Shown: piece by piece, positions 1-7,987 of the stretch
Layout: every line of letters starts with the position of its first letter
How positions within the stretch are numbered: position 1 is the stretch's first letter
Assembly (NCBI RefSeq): GCF_951230165.1
Contig: NZ_CATNVB010000002.1
Location: forward strand, 1-64,000
Length of the DNA stretch: 64,000 nt
From: Lentilactobacillus sp. Marseille-Q4993
Lineage (GTDB): Bacteria; Bacillota; Bacilli; Lactobacillales; Lactobacillaceae
Direction of reading: 5' to 3'
Program-made: the position numbers and the translations under genes
The notes under the pieces: model-generated
Database searches by the model: none
What the model was told of the DNA's origin: nothing
The model's input: the letters and a program-made list of their open reading frames with translations, nothing else

Positions 1-61
1 GTTGTTATGGCTTTAAAAATATGGCCCATTTATTCATCAGAATCAGATTGATTCATGATTA

Positions 62-93
62 GACAAAAAAAGCATCACCTTTCGGCGATGCTT
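62..93 (-). terminator. Rho-independent terminator of rqcH
   Basis: On the minus strand a 10-bp stem (70-79 with 84-93, one G-U pair) closes a GAAA tetraloop and is followed by a run of T. It lies about 65 bases after the rqcH stop codon. The sequence left of it (1-61) shows no supportable gene. Confidence 0.85.
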
Positions 94-157
94 CAGAAAC
101 TTCATCAATACGATTTGACTAAGTTCCGGAATTTTCCTAGGCCTTTTGATATTAGCA

Positions 158-1870
158 TTATCTTTTTGATTGTAGTTTTTTAACTGCTGCTTCATCTGGA
201 TCAACAAGCACCGTGGTTTGACTGTCATAAATAACGTATCCTGGTTTTGTTCCATTAGGCTTTCTAATATGTCGAACCTGAGTATAGTCAACTGGAACTT
301 TGGTTGAATCCCGAGCTTTTGAAAAGTAGGCAGCAAGATTTGCTGCTTCAAGCAGGGTTTCTTCACTTGGTTCATAACTGCGAACAATGACGTGAGAGCC
401 AGGAATGTCTTTAGTGTGAAGCCAGTATTCCCGCTTATCAGCCGTGTGCATTGTCAACTTTTCATTTTGAAGGTTGTTTTTCCCAACCAATATTTCCGTT
501 CCATCACTGGCGGTAAATACTTCTGGCTTGTTAATTTTCTGTTTACGTTTGTTTTTCTTCTGATGTTGCTCATGATTCTTGAGATAATTGCCCTGTTCTA
601 ATTCTAACCGAATATCTCTAAGATCCTCTGGATTTGCTAGCTCAATTTGTGATTCGATACTTTCAAAATAACTAATTTCTGCTTCAGTCGTTGAAATTTG
701 ATCATTCAAATAAGAAACGGCATTCTTCAGTTTTTGATACTTCTTGAAATACTTCTGAGCATTAGCTGAGGGGCTAATTTCGTTTGATAGGCTGATCTTG
801 ATTGGTGCGTTTTCTTCATAGAAGTTTGGTAACGTAACTGATGTATCTCCACGATTGACCTGACTTAGGTACGTAGTAAGAACTTCACCTTTGATTCTAA
901 ATTCGTCAGCGTGGTCTGTTTCGGCCATATCTTTCTTTAGGCGCTTTAATTTGGTCCGATTTTTTTTCAGTTGCTTTTTAACGACGTTGATTAGAACGGA
1001 ACCTTGTTCGTGAACGCGGTCCTTTTGGGCTTTTTCTTCGTAGAAAACATCAAGTAATTCACTAAGGGTATCAAATTCCCGGTTATTTTTAATCTGCGGG
1101 TAGGCAAAGGCACTGAAATTTGGCTTGCCATTAGCAAGTTCCCCAAGACTAGGTTTGGGATCGGAAAATTTCGCAAAAAATTCAGTAAAGGTATTCTTTA
1201 TGTCGTTACTTTGATGTAAACTAATTGCAAGTGCCAAAGATGTGTCATTACCAAGTCCTTGGAATGTTTTTCTTAAATTCTCCGCAAGCACATCTTGATT
1301 GGGGAATTGGCGCATTAAATCGGTAAGTTTATCAAAATCGTCAAACTCAAACGGATCAAGTAAGTCCTGTTTAGGAGGATTGATGTAAGTTGAACCTGGC
1401 AAAATTGTTCGGTAACGGTTAACGTCTGAACCAACGTGTTTAATTGCATCGATGACTTTGCTGTTAGCGTCATCCACTAAAATTACATTACTGTGGCGGG
1501 CCATAATTTCAACAATTAATAGCAGTTTTGTTTGATCGCCTAATTCGTTTCGCCCCGTAAAGTGAAACTTAAGGACCCTATCATTATCTAACTGGGTCAC
1601 CTGTTCTAAAATTGAGCCACTAAGGTACTTTCTCATCACCATAGTAAAGTTATTAGGAACAGCGGGATTGGCCGCTGGAATGGTAGTTATTTGCGTTCTA
1701 GCATAATTGGGGTTAGCCGATAGAAGCACGGTTCTGTTTTTTCCATTAGCCCTAATCGTCACTAATAGTTCGTTAGGGTAAGGTTGATTGATTTTACTGA
1801 CCCGACCTGTTGCTAGCAGATTGTTCAGTTCTTTTTTCATCGCGTGGGTGAAAGATCCGTCAAATGACAT
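158..1870 (-). CDS. rqcH: RqcH / fibronectin-binding-like NFACT protein (ribosome quality control)
   Basis: RqcH binds peptidyl-tRNA on split 50S subunits and directs addition of C-terminal alanine tails that mark stalled nascent chains for degradation; older annotations call the family FbpA. The 570-residue protein has the NFACT-N domain first, a lysine-rich coiled coil around residues 275-325, and an NFACT-R domain near the end with the motif YWLHTKDIPGSHVIV. Asp97-Arg98, the pair needed for tailing in the Bacillus protein, is present as NDR. I chose the ATG at 1870 because AAAGGAG sits 10 bases upstream and family members start MSFDG. An upstream in-frame start would add ten residues without a better ribosome binding site. 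The gene is divergent from marR. Confidence 0.95.
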   Translation of the reverse strand: MSFDGSFTHAMKKELNNLLATGRVSKINQPYPNELLVTIRANGKNRTVLLSANPNYARTQITTIPAANPAVPNNFTMVMRKYLSGSILEQVTQLDNDRVLKFHFTGRNELGDQTKLLLIVEIMARHSNVILVDDANSKVIDAIKHVGSDVNRYRTILPGSTYINPPKQDLLDPFEFDDFDKLTDLMRQFPNQDVLAENLRKTFQGLGNDTSLALAISLHQSNDIKNTFTEFFAKFSDPKPSLGELANGKPNFSAFAYPQIKNNREFDTLSELLDVFYEEKAQKDRVHEQGSVLINVVKKQLKKNRTKLKRLKKDMAETDHADEFRIKGEVLTTYLSQVNRGDTSVTLPNFYEENAPIKISLSNEISPSANAQKYFKKYQKLKNAVSYLNDQISTTEAEISYFESIESQIELANPEDLRDIRLELEQGNYLKNHEQHQKKNKRKQKINKPEVFTASDGTEILVGKNNLQNEKLTMHTADKREYWLHTKDIPGSHVIVRSYEPSEETLLEAANLAAYFSKARDSTKVPVDYTQVRHIRKPNGTKPGYVIYDSQTTVLVDPDEAAVKKLQSKR

Positions 1871-1945
1871 GAAAAATCCACTCCTTTCAATTAATCGCAA
1901 CTTACAGTATAGCTTATTTTAATGAGAATGCGAATAGTAACCAAT

Positions 1946-1974
1946 TTGTCTATAATCCCTAAAAAGGGTATACT
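1946..1974 (+). promoter_or_regulatory. Promoter of marR-degV
   Basis: A -35 box TTGTCT (1946-1951) is separated by 17 bp from a -10 box TATACT (1969-1974), about 25 bases ahead of the marR start. On the other strand a TATACT at 1907-1912 could serve rqcH. Confidence 0.6.
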
Positions 1975-1997
1975 AATTTTTCGGAGGTATTTTAAGA

Positions 1998-2411
1998 ATG
2001 AAAAGTATTCTGTCAGGTCTACTTGATTCTGCTTCTTCATACAATCTGCATTTGTACAGGACAACTAAACAAAAGGAATTAACTGTATCTGAGTGGCGCC
2101 TTCTCGGTCACATTGTTGATGGCCTTGATACTCAGGAAAAGTTATCAGATTTTACTAGGTTGGATATATCTACATTATCTAGACAATTAAAGCGCCTATT
2201 TGAAAAAGAAATGGTAACCAAAGTCGCGGTTGGCAAAGACCGCCGACAATTGGTATATTCACCAACAGACAAGGGCAATAATGCTCTCCGTTCAATCAAC
2301 GAAGAAATCAGAAAAGCAAATGATGTGGTTTTCAACCACTGGACCGAAGAAGAAAAAAAGTTGCTTAAAATCCTAATTAACCGACTAGATAAAAGTATTA
2401 ATCGTCTCTAA
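1998..2411 (+). CDS. MarR-family transcriptional regulator
   Basis: A 137-residue protein of the MarR winged-helix family. MarR dimers bind palindromes and usually repress neighbouring genes until a small ligand releases them. The recognition helix region reads LDISTLSRQLKRLFEK and the wing contains the typical DRRQLVYSPTDKG. GGAGG lies 11 bases before the ATG. degV starts 40 bases downstream with no terminator between, so the two are probably co-transcribed. The ligand cannot be read from sequence. Because DegV proteins bind fatty acids, a lipid-related role is possible, but this is inference. Confidence 0.9.
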   Translation: MKSILSGLLDSASSYNLHLYRTTKQKELTVSEWRLLGHIVDGLDTQEKLSDFTRLDISTLSRQLKRLFEKEMVTKVAVGKDRRQLVYSPTDKGNNALRSINEEIRKANDVVFNHWTEEEKKLLKILINRLDKSINRL

Positions 2412-2451
2412 TGCTTAATACATACTTGACTAATTTATATAGGTGGAAAAT

Positions 2452-3324
2452 ATGAAAATTGCAATTGTGACTGACAGCACAGCGTATCTTTCTGAAGAAG
2501 AAATCAAAAAATACAATATTACCGTAGTACCAATGCCAGTCATTATTGATGGCAGGGAATATCACGAGGGTGTTGACATTACAACTGAGGAGTTTTATGA
2601 AAAACTCCTCAGTTCCGAATCGTTTCCAAGTACGTCTCAAGCACCGATGGGAGAGATGATCAACGTTTACCAATCTCTTGCTGATCAGGGATATGATACG
2701 GTGATTAGTATTCACTTGGCTAGTACAATTTCCGGAATGCTAAACTCAATCAAACAGTTGGCTCCTACAATTGAGAATATCAAAGTGATTCCATATGATT
2801 CCCAAATTACCGTTAAATTGATGGGTTACCTTGCAATTCAGGCCAGTAAAATGGCCGTTCTCGGAAGAACTCCATCGGAGATCATTAGCTACCTAGATGA
2901 TTTAAGAAGCACAATGGATGAGTTGTTTGTGGTTGATGATCTGCAGAACTTGGTTAGAGGTGGCAGACTTTCTAATGCTTCCGCCTTTATTGGTGGTATT
3001 TTAAAAATCAAACCATTATTGACGTTTGATGATAATAGCCACGAAATCGTTGCCATTGAAAAAATTCGCTCCCGTAAAAAGGCTCTCAAGCGGGTTGAAG
3101 AATTATTCGAAAACGCTAGAAGTAAAGCAACTTATCCGTTAAGAGCGCTTGTCTTGGATGCCAATGATCCTAAGAGCGGTGAAGAATGGGCAGCTAGAAT
3201 TTCCGAACTATATCCTGATATGCCAATTGAGCGTAGTTACTTTGGACCGGAAATTGGTACTCACCTTGGTAATAAGGCTTTAGCCCTTGCTTGGATTCGG
3301 GATTTTGACCAAGATAAACTATAA
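2452..3324 (+). CDS. DegV-family fatty-acid-binding protein (FakB-like)
   Basis: DegV/FakB proteins bind one fatty acid and present it to the kinase FakA, which phosphorylates the carboxylate; the acyl-phosphate then enters phospholipid synthesis through PlsX and PlsY. The 290-residue protein begins MKIAIVTDSTAYLS and has the family motifs STSQAPMGEM and SIHLASTISGMLNS, whose serine/threonine residues contact the fatty-acid head group. A GTG at 2443 would add three residues, but it lies inside the AGGTGG ribosome binding site, so I use the ATG at 2452. FakA, PlsX and PlsY are all encoded in this window. A strong terminator follows. Confidence 0.9.
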   Translation: MKIAIVTDSTAYLSEEEIKKYNITVVPMPVIIDGREYHEGVDITTEEFYEKLLSSESFPSTSQAPMGEMINVYQSLADQGYDTVISIHLASTISGMLNSIKQLAPTIENIKVIPYDSQITVKLMGYLAIQASKMAVLGRTPSEIISYLDDLRSTMDELFVVDDLQNLVRGGRLSNASAFIGGILKIKPLLTFDDNSHEIVAIEKIRSRKKALKRVEELFENARSKATYPLRALVLDANDPKSGEEWAARISELYPDMPIERSYFGPEIGTHLGNKALALAWIRDFDQDKL

Positions 3325-3342
3325 TCATATATATTAAACACG

Positions 3343-3394
3343 AACAATAAACTCACTATTTCAACAGATATCAGTGATTTTGTTGTTTTTTTTA
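3343..3394 (+). terminator. Terminator of marR-degV
   Basis: A 15-bp stem (3343-3357 with 3373-3387, one G-U pair and one mismatch) is followed by a T tract. It isolates degV from the folate region. Confidence 0.85.
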
Positions 3395-3426
3395 TTTTCT
3401 GTGCTAGACTTAATCTTGTATTAAAA

Positions 3427-3567
3427 ATTTGGAGTAGGGAATAACGCGTTAAGTGTCGAAGGAACGGAATGTGAACTTCGGACGAAAAGGTTTTTACCTT
3501 GCGGTGTTATTCTCGCATTCGCTAAATGTTTTGCGCGTTGAAATATTGGTGAACTCCTGCTTAGGAG
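3427..3567 (+). ncRNA. Tetrahydrofolate (THF-I) riboswitch with translational expression platform
   Basis: The leader of folT carries the conserved elements of the THF riboswitch in order: GGAG (3431), GAATAAC (3439-3445), CGCGTTAAGTGT (3445-3456), GGAATGT (3466-3472), GCGGTG (3501-3506) and GTTATTC followed by CGCATTCGCT (3505-3521). GAATAAC pairs with GTTATTC to form P1. Downstream, CTCCT (3554-3558) pairs with the folT Shine-Dalgarno AGGAG (3563-3567) over a 4-base loop and would block ribosome binding. Known THF riboswitches repress folate genes when tetrahydrofolate is abundant. The aptamer ends near 3527 and the rest is the platform. Confidence 0.9.
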
Positions 3568-3572
3568 ATGTC

Positions 3573-4115
3573 ATGATCATGAAGACAGCTAGTTTAGGTT
3601 TTACCAAGTTAAGAACGGTCGATATCGTTATGCTTGGATTATTGATGGCCCTTGGGTTAATTGTGGCAAAGTTTAATGTTGGCACTGAGTTTATTAGGTT
3701 AAACTTTGCATTTGTAATTACGGCAATTATGGCGTATTGGTACGGTCCGACTTGGGCGGGAACCATTGCTGCAATTAGTGATATTTTGGGTACGCTGATT
3801 GCAGGAACGACTTACTTCCCAGGTTTTACACTATCCGCTGTCCTGGGCGCTGTTTTGTATGGTATTTTTCTTTATGACAGAAAAGTATCCATTAAGAACG
3901 TTGTAGTTTCACAGCTGATCATCGCAGTGTTCGTAAATACAGTATTGAACACTCTATGGCTAACCGTGTTGTACAAGACACCGTTTGTTTCACTATTACC
4001 ACTTAGACTTGCTAAGGAGTTGCTGGTTACTCCAATTCAAATGATTATTATTTGGATTGTTTTAAACCTACCTCAATTTAAGCAAATCACCAATCGGTTA
4101 TTTTTAAATAGATAA
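3573..4115 (+). CDS. folT: Folate-specific ECF transporter substrate-binding subunit FolT
   Basis: FolT is the S component that binds folate in the membrane and associates with the shared energy-coupling module (EcfA, EcfA', EcfT) encoded elsewhere. The 180-residue protein is almost entirely hydrophobic, with about six membrane spans. It contains the family-typical stretches RLNFAFVITAIMAYWYGP and FPGFTLSAVLGAVLYG, and RLAKELLVTPIQ near the end. The start at 3573 is fixed by AGGAG at 3563-3567; the frame stays open upstream to 3453, but that part is the riboswitch. A second in-frame ATG at 3579 is possible. Control by the riboswitch supports folate rather than another vitamin as substrate. 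Confidence 0.93.
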   Translation: MIMKTASLGFTKLRTVDIVMLGLLMALGLIVAKFNVGTEFIRLNFAFVITAIMAYWYGPTWAGTIAAISDILGTLIAGTTYFPGFTLSAVLGAVLYGIFLYDRKVSIKNVVVSQLIIAVFVNTVLNTLWLTVLYKTPFVSLLPLRLAKELLVTPIQMIIIWIVLNLPQFKQITNRLFLNR

Positions 4116-4116
4116 T

Positions 4117-4175
4117 AAAACAGCAAACACGGGTACTCCAGTATATGGACGTAAGTACCTGTGCTTGCTGTTTTT
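4117..4175 (+). terminator. Terminator / attenuator between folT and folB
   Basis: A long imperfect stem (4117-4137 with 4154-4174) ends in TTTTT, 17 bases before folB. It should end most folT transcripts. As no clear promoter lies between it and folB, read-through may feed the synthesis genes. Confidence 0.8.
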
Positions 4176-4191
4176 AATTTTGGAGGAAACT

Positions 4192-4539
4192 ATGTATTAT
4201 ATTAGACTTAATAATTTGAGATTTCATAGTCATCTGGGAGTGTTACCTGAGGAAAAAGTGGTTGGACAGAACATTGAAATTGACGTTGAAATTAAGGTAA
4301 ATGCCACGGTAAGTAACGATGATATCACAACTACAGTTAGTTACGCGGACATGCCAAAAATTATTCAATCAATAGTGACTGAGTCTAGGGTAAATTTGCT
4401 TGAAACGTTGGCTCAGACAATCATCGATCGACTAAAAGCGACTGACAGCAGAATAGCTGGCATTCGTGTTAAAATTAGAAAACAAAATTTACCATTAGAC
4501 GTTGGACTAGATAACGTTGAAATTGAGGTGAGCGACTAA
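4192..4539 (+). CDS. folB: Dihydroneopterin aldolase
   Basis: FolB cleaves 7,8-dihydroneopterin to 6-hydroxymethyl-7,8-dihydropterin and glycolaldehyde in folate synthesis. The 115-residue protein has the family start YYIRLNNLRFHSHLGVLPEE, with Glu and His residues of the pterin pocket, and ETLAQTIIDRL in the second half. GGAGG precedes the ATG at 4192 by 6 bases. An upstream in-frame start at 4165 lies in the terminator T tract and is unlikely. The TAA stop directly abuts the ATG of the next gene, so translation is probably coupled. Confidence 0.95.
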   Translation: MYYIRLNNLRFHSHLGVLPEEKVVGQNIEIDVEIKVNATVSNDDITTTVSYADMPKIIQSIVTESRVNLLETLAQTIIDRLKATDSRIAGIRVKIRKQNLPLDVGLDNVEIEVSD

Positions 4540-5616
4540 ATGCAAGATAACATTATTCTCAGCCTAGGAAGTAATATGGGCAATCGAGAAGCGTTTTTAG
4601 ATAGTGCCATTAATGCAATTGGCAACAATCCCAGGATTATGATTGTTAGTCAATCTAGTTATTATGAAACTACTCCCGTTGGTGAAATTAAGCAGGCGAA
4701 TTTTATCAACGCTGCAGTTAATATCTCAACTACAATGACGCCCTTAGATTTGCTTGCAACTATTAACCAAATTGAACAAGATTTTCATCGTAAGCGTGAT
4801 GTTCACTGGGGACCAAGAACACTAGACATTGATATCATTTTTTGGGGAACCCAACAGATTAACGAAGATAATTTAGTGGTACCACACCCAGAAGCATTTA
4901 ATCGGTTGTTTGTTTTGGCTCCTGCATCAGAGGTATTACCAAAGGAATTTGCATATTACAATCAGATTGAGTCGACTATTAACTCGCTAAAAGAGCACAC
5001 AAACCAACAATTCAGTAAAATTGCTTTGGAACATCATCATTCAGAGCAAATTCAGGCTAGTGTTAGGACTATTTTAGCAGCTATCGGGGACGATCCTGAT
5101 CGGGCGGGACTGCTTGAGACCCCGTTACGGGTTGCAAAAATGAGTGATGAAATTTTCAGTTCTACTGGGCAAAGTAACTTCACTGATTATAAACTATTTC
5201 AAACAGATGAATCATCTAGTTCAAATATGGTTATGATGAGAAATATTCCGTTTTATTCAATGTGTGAACATCATATGATGCCATTTTTTGGCAAAGTTCA
5301 CGTGGCTTATATCCCAAATAATGGCAAGATTATTGGGTTAAGTAAAATCCCGAGATTAGTGGATTTTGTAACCCACAAGTTAGGCCTCCAAGAGAAAGTA
5401 ACTAGTGATATTCTTTCTCAACTCAATCAAATTCTTGAACCAAAAGGCGTTGCTGTGGTTGTTGATGCTCGCCATATGTGTGTTGAAATGCGGGGCGTAA
5501 AAAAAGCTGATTCTACAACTAGAACTTTTAGCTTTTCTGGTCAATTTGAAAATGATAATATTATAAAATCTGAGTTTCTAAACTCAATTGGTGATTTAAA
5601 TGACCAATCATTATAG
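4540..5616 (+). CDS. folKE: Bifunctional FolK-FolE fusion (HPPK + GTP cyclohydrolase I)
   Basis: One 358-residue protein joins two folate enzymes. Residues 1-160 are 6-hydroxymethyl-7,8-dihydropterin pyrophosphokinase: ILSLGSNMGNRE at the start, and RTLDIDII at 93-100 with Asp95 and Asp97 as magnesium ligands. Residues 165-340 are GTP cyclohydrolase I: zinc ligands Cys242 and His245 in MCEHHMMPF and Cys314 in RHMCVEMRG. FolE makes dihydroneopterin triphosphate, the first pathway step, and FolK pyrophosphorylates the pterin just before FolP. The same fusion is known from Lactococcus lactis. The gene starts right after the folB stop and overlaps folC by 17 bases. Confidence 0.96.
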   Translation: MQDNIILSLGSNMGNREAFLDSAINAIGNNPRIMIVSQSSYYETTPVGEIKQANFINAAVNISTTMTPLDLLATINQIEQDFHRKRDVHWGPRTLDIDIIFWGTQQINEDNLVVPHPEAFNRLFVLAPASEVLPKEFAYYNQIESTINSLKEHTNQQFSKIALEHHHSEQIQASVRTILAAIGDDPDRAGLLETPLRVAKMSDEIFSSTGQSNFTDYKLFQTDESSSSNMVMMRNIPFYSMCEHHMMPFFGKVHVAYIPNNGKIIGLSKIPRLVDFVTHKLGLQEKVTSDILSQLNQILEPKGVAVVVDARHMCVEMRGVKKADSTTRTFSFSGQFENDNIIKSEFLNSIGDLNDQSL

Positions 5617-6880
5617 CGAAATCCCAGAAGGTTCTTTGTATAACCAGGGAGATCGGATTGGATTACTGAAAAAAGTTCTAAGTGAGCTGGGTAATCAAGA
5701 CCGACAATTTAAGATAATTCACGTTTGTGGGACTAACGGAAAGGGCTCCACGGCAACCATGATTGCTAAAATATTAGCAGAATTGGGTGATAAAGTTGGC
5801 TTATTTATGAGCCCCGTTGTCGGACCACGTAACAGCGATATCTGCATTAATTTTGAATCGATATCGAATCGAGAAGTTAGAAATATTGAACACCGTGTCA
5901 ATAATTTGCCAGCCTTAAAATCTGGCGATAAAAGGTTGTCACCCTTTGAAATGAGAGTAATTGTTGCAATTCTCTATTTTGCCTCAGGCGGGGTCGATTT
6001 CGCCGTCCTGGAATGTGGCTTAGGTGGCGAATTAGATGCAACTAATGCAGTTTTTACAACAATGTATTCAATTTTTACTCCAATTAGCCTGGATCATCTA
6101 GGCATATTAGGTGATACGCTAGCAGAAATTGCCACGGCAAAGGCAAAAATCATTCGTCCTAGCAACACAACCATTGTGGCTCCGAGTGAACCGGGAGTGG
6201 TTCAGTCTATAATTAGAAAAGAGGCCCTAGACAAGGGGTCGACTCTGATAATGGCTGATTCAATTGCTGTTACTAAAAACGGTAACAAGGTATCAGCAAC
6301 GTTTGGTGATACCAATTATGAATTCAAGTTTGGCTTAAGTGGCAACTATCAACAAACTAATTTAAGAACTGTGCTTGCTTGGTTTATGAATTTTATCGAC
6401 CGTCATTCTATTTCACAGGGTCCTCAGACTTTATTATCCAAAGCTTTAGGTGATTTAATGATTCCTGGCCGATTTGAAGAAATAAACAATACTCCAAAGA
6501 TAATCGTTGACGGGGCTCATAATCCAGATGGCATTAGCTCCTTCAAGGAAACTGTTAGCAATGAGTTCATAACGCATGAGCTTATCATAGTTGTTGGCTT
6601 TTTGAAGGATAAAAACTATGTTAAATCAATGGCGGAACTAGCAACACTTAATAATCCCAGATTTGTCATAACTCAACCAATCAATGACAATAGAGCGTTA
6701 GCGGTTGGTACATTAGCGGAAACGGCCACTAACTTAGGCATGAAAATCGCTGGCAAAGAGTCTAACCCCCGTCATGCTATAGATAAAGCAATCAGTTTAG
6801 CGGAAGCAAACACCACCATATTTTGCGTTGGGTCATTTTACTTAATTAACCCAATTAGAGATTACATTTTAAACAAATAG
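5600..6880 (+). CDS. folC: Folylpolyglutamate / dihydrofolate synthase
   Basis: FolC attaches glutamate to dihydropteroate and adds further glutamates to folates, which keeps them in the cell. The 426-residue Mur-ligase-type enzyme has the P-loop HVCGTNGKGSTATMIA near residue 37, LECGLGGELDATN in the middle domain and VDGAHNPDGISSF in the C-terminal domain. Polyglutamylation is needed whether folate is made or imported, so this gene would stay useful even if FolP is lost. Its ATG lies inside the end of folKE. Confidence 0.95.
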   Translation: MTNHYSEIPEGSLYNQGDRIGLLKKVLSELGNQDRQFKIIHVCGTNGKGSTATMIAKILAELGDKVGLFMSPVVGPRNSDICINFESISNREVRNIEHRVNNLPALKSGDKRLSPFEMRVIVAILYFASGGVDFAVLECGLGGELDATNAVFTTMYSIFTPISLDHLGILGDTLAEIATAKAKIIRPSNTTIVAPSEPGVVQSIIRKEALDKGSTLIMADSIAVTKNGNKVSATFGDTNYEFKFGLSGNYQQTNLRTVLAWFMNFIDRHSISQGPQTLLSKALGDLMIPGRFEEINNTPKIIVDGAHNPDGISSFKETVSNEFITHELIIVVGFLKDKNYVKSMAELATLNNPRFVITQPINDNRALAVGTLAETATNLGMKIAGKESNPRHAIDKAISLAEANTTIFCVGSFYLINPIRDYILNK

Positions 6881-6891
6881 GAGGGGTTAAT

Positions 6892-7968
6892 TTGGACGTT
6901 CAACCCATCAACAATAATTTTAATAGTCGTGGCCACCTACAAATATCGATTTCAAACATCGATGATGATCATGGCAATGTCCTAAACTTGCTTAATACAA
7001 GTAATATCAATTACTACAGCATTGGTAAGACATTCGTTATCGATGATAGTAGATCGAAAATTACGAACTTTGCAAAACACTCCACAGCTTTTCCTAAAAT
7101 ATCTCACCAAATAACTAAGATTATCGACTCCAGTAAATTATATTTCACCGGTCGCAACTTTAGTTTTGATATTACCAGCAAACCTTTGATATACTCGATT
7201 TTGAATTTAACCCCAGATTCATTTTATGACGGTGGCGTTAATAACTCAGTTGATGGAGTTCTTCATCGAATTGAAACTGAACTTGAGCAAGGTGCCTCTA
7301 TTTTTGAAGTGGGTGGCAAGTCCTCAAAACCGCATTTTGACGACATAAGTGCTAGTGAAGAATGGAATCGCTTAGTTCCTTATCTAAAGCAGATTCACCG
7401 TGAGTTTCCCAACTTGGTACTTGCAATTGACTCAAACACACCTGAAGTAATGAAGTATGCCCTAGACGATGGGATTCAAATTATAAATGATATCGATGGC
7501 TTTGATTCGAAAGAAAAATTAAATTTGGTGGAACAATATCAACCATCAGTGGTCTCAATGTTTAACGGCCGAAATTTTGACGAGCATCCTGACACATTAA
7601 CTGATACAATGAATGGTTTTTTTGAGCAAAACTTAAAGGACTTGTTATCGACGGGGATTAAACCAGAGAACATCGTTTTGGATCCGGGGGTAGGCTTTTC
7701 TAACCATAATACGTTAACGTTTGATATGATAAAGATGTGATATACAAAGATGATGAATCAGTTTAACGTTCCAATAATGATTGCTATCTCTCGTAAGAGC
7801 TTTTCTAGTCGGCTATTTGACTTAGATAAAGCTGATGACCGCTTGATTCCAACACTACTGTTCGAAACATTGATGACGGTTTTTGGCGGCAGTCTGATCA
7901 GAACTCACGATGTCAAAGAAACTAAGATGCTGATTGATGCTTATGAAGAGATTAAATCTGAACTTTAG
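6892..7968 (+). pseudogene. folP: Dihydropteroate synthase gene interrupted by an in-frame TGA
   Basis: FolP condenses p-aminobenzoate with hydroxymethyl-dihydropterin pyrophosphate. The frame starts at a TTG (6892) behind GGAGGGG and runs 282 codons. It has an N-terminal extension of about 100 residues, as in other lactobacilli, then LNLTPDSFYDGG, EVGGKSS and DPGVGFS. A TGA at 7738-7740 stops it. In the same frame the protein continues at once to 7968 with VPIMIAISRKSF, the conserved SRKS motif, and IRTHDV. No base is gained or lost: this is one nonsense codon. The first fragment lacks the SRKS and RxHD parts of the active site and should be inactive unless the stop is read through. A sequencing error cannot be excluded. 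Confidence 0.88.
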
Positions 7969-7987
7969 ACTAGCTAGGTGGTGGTAA

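Noticed and set aside
43-60. Eight-codon frame on the minus strand near the left edge
   Set aside because: No ribosome binding site, too short, and located downstream of the rqcH terminator.
3453-3572. Open frame extending folT upstream by 40 codons
   Set aside because: It runs through the conserved THF riboswitch, and a strong Shine-Dalgarno with its sequestering hairpin lies just before 3573.
7738-7743. TGA in folP as a selenocysteine codon or programmed read-through
   Set aside because: FolP has no known selenoprotein form, no selenocysteine-insertion structure is apparent after it, and a neighbouring lesion supports simple decay or error.
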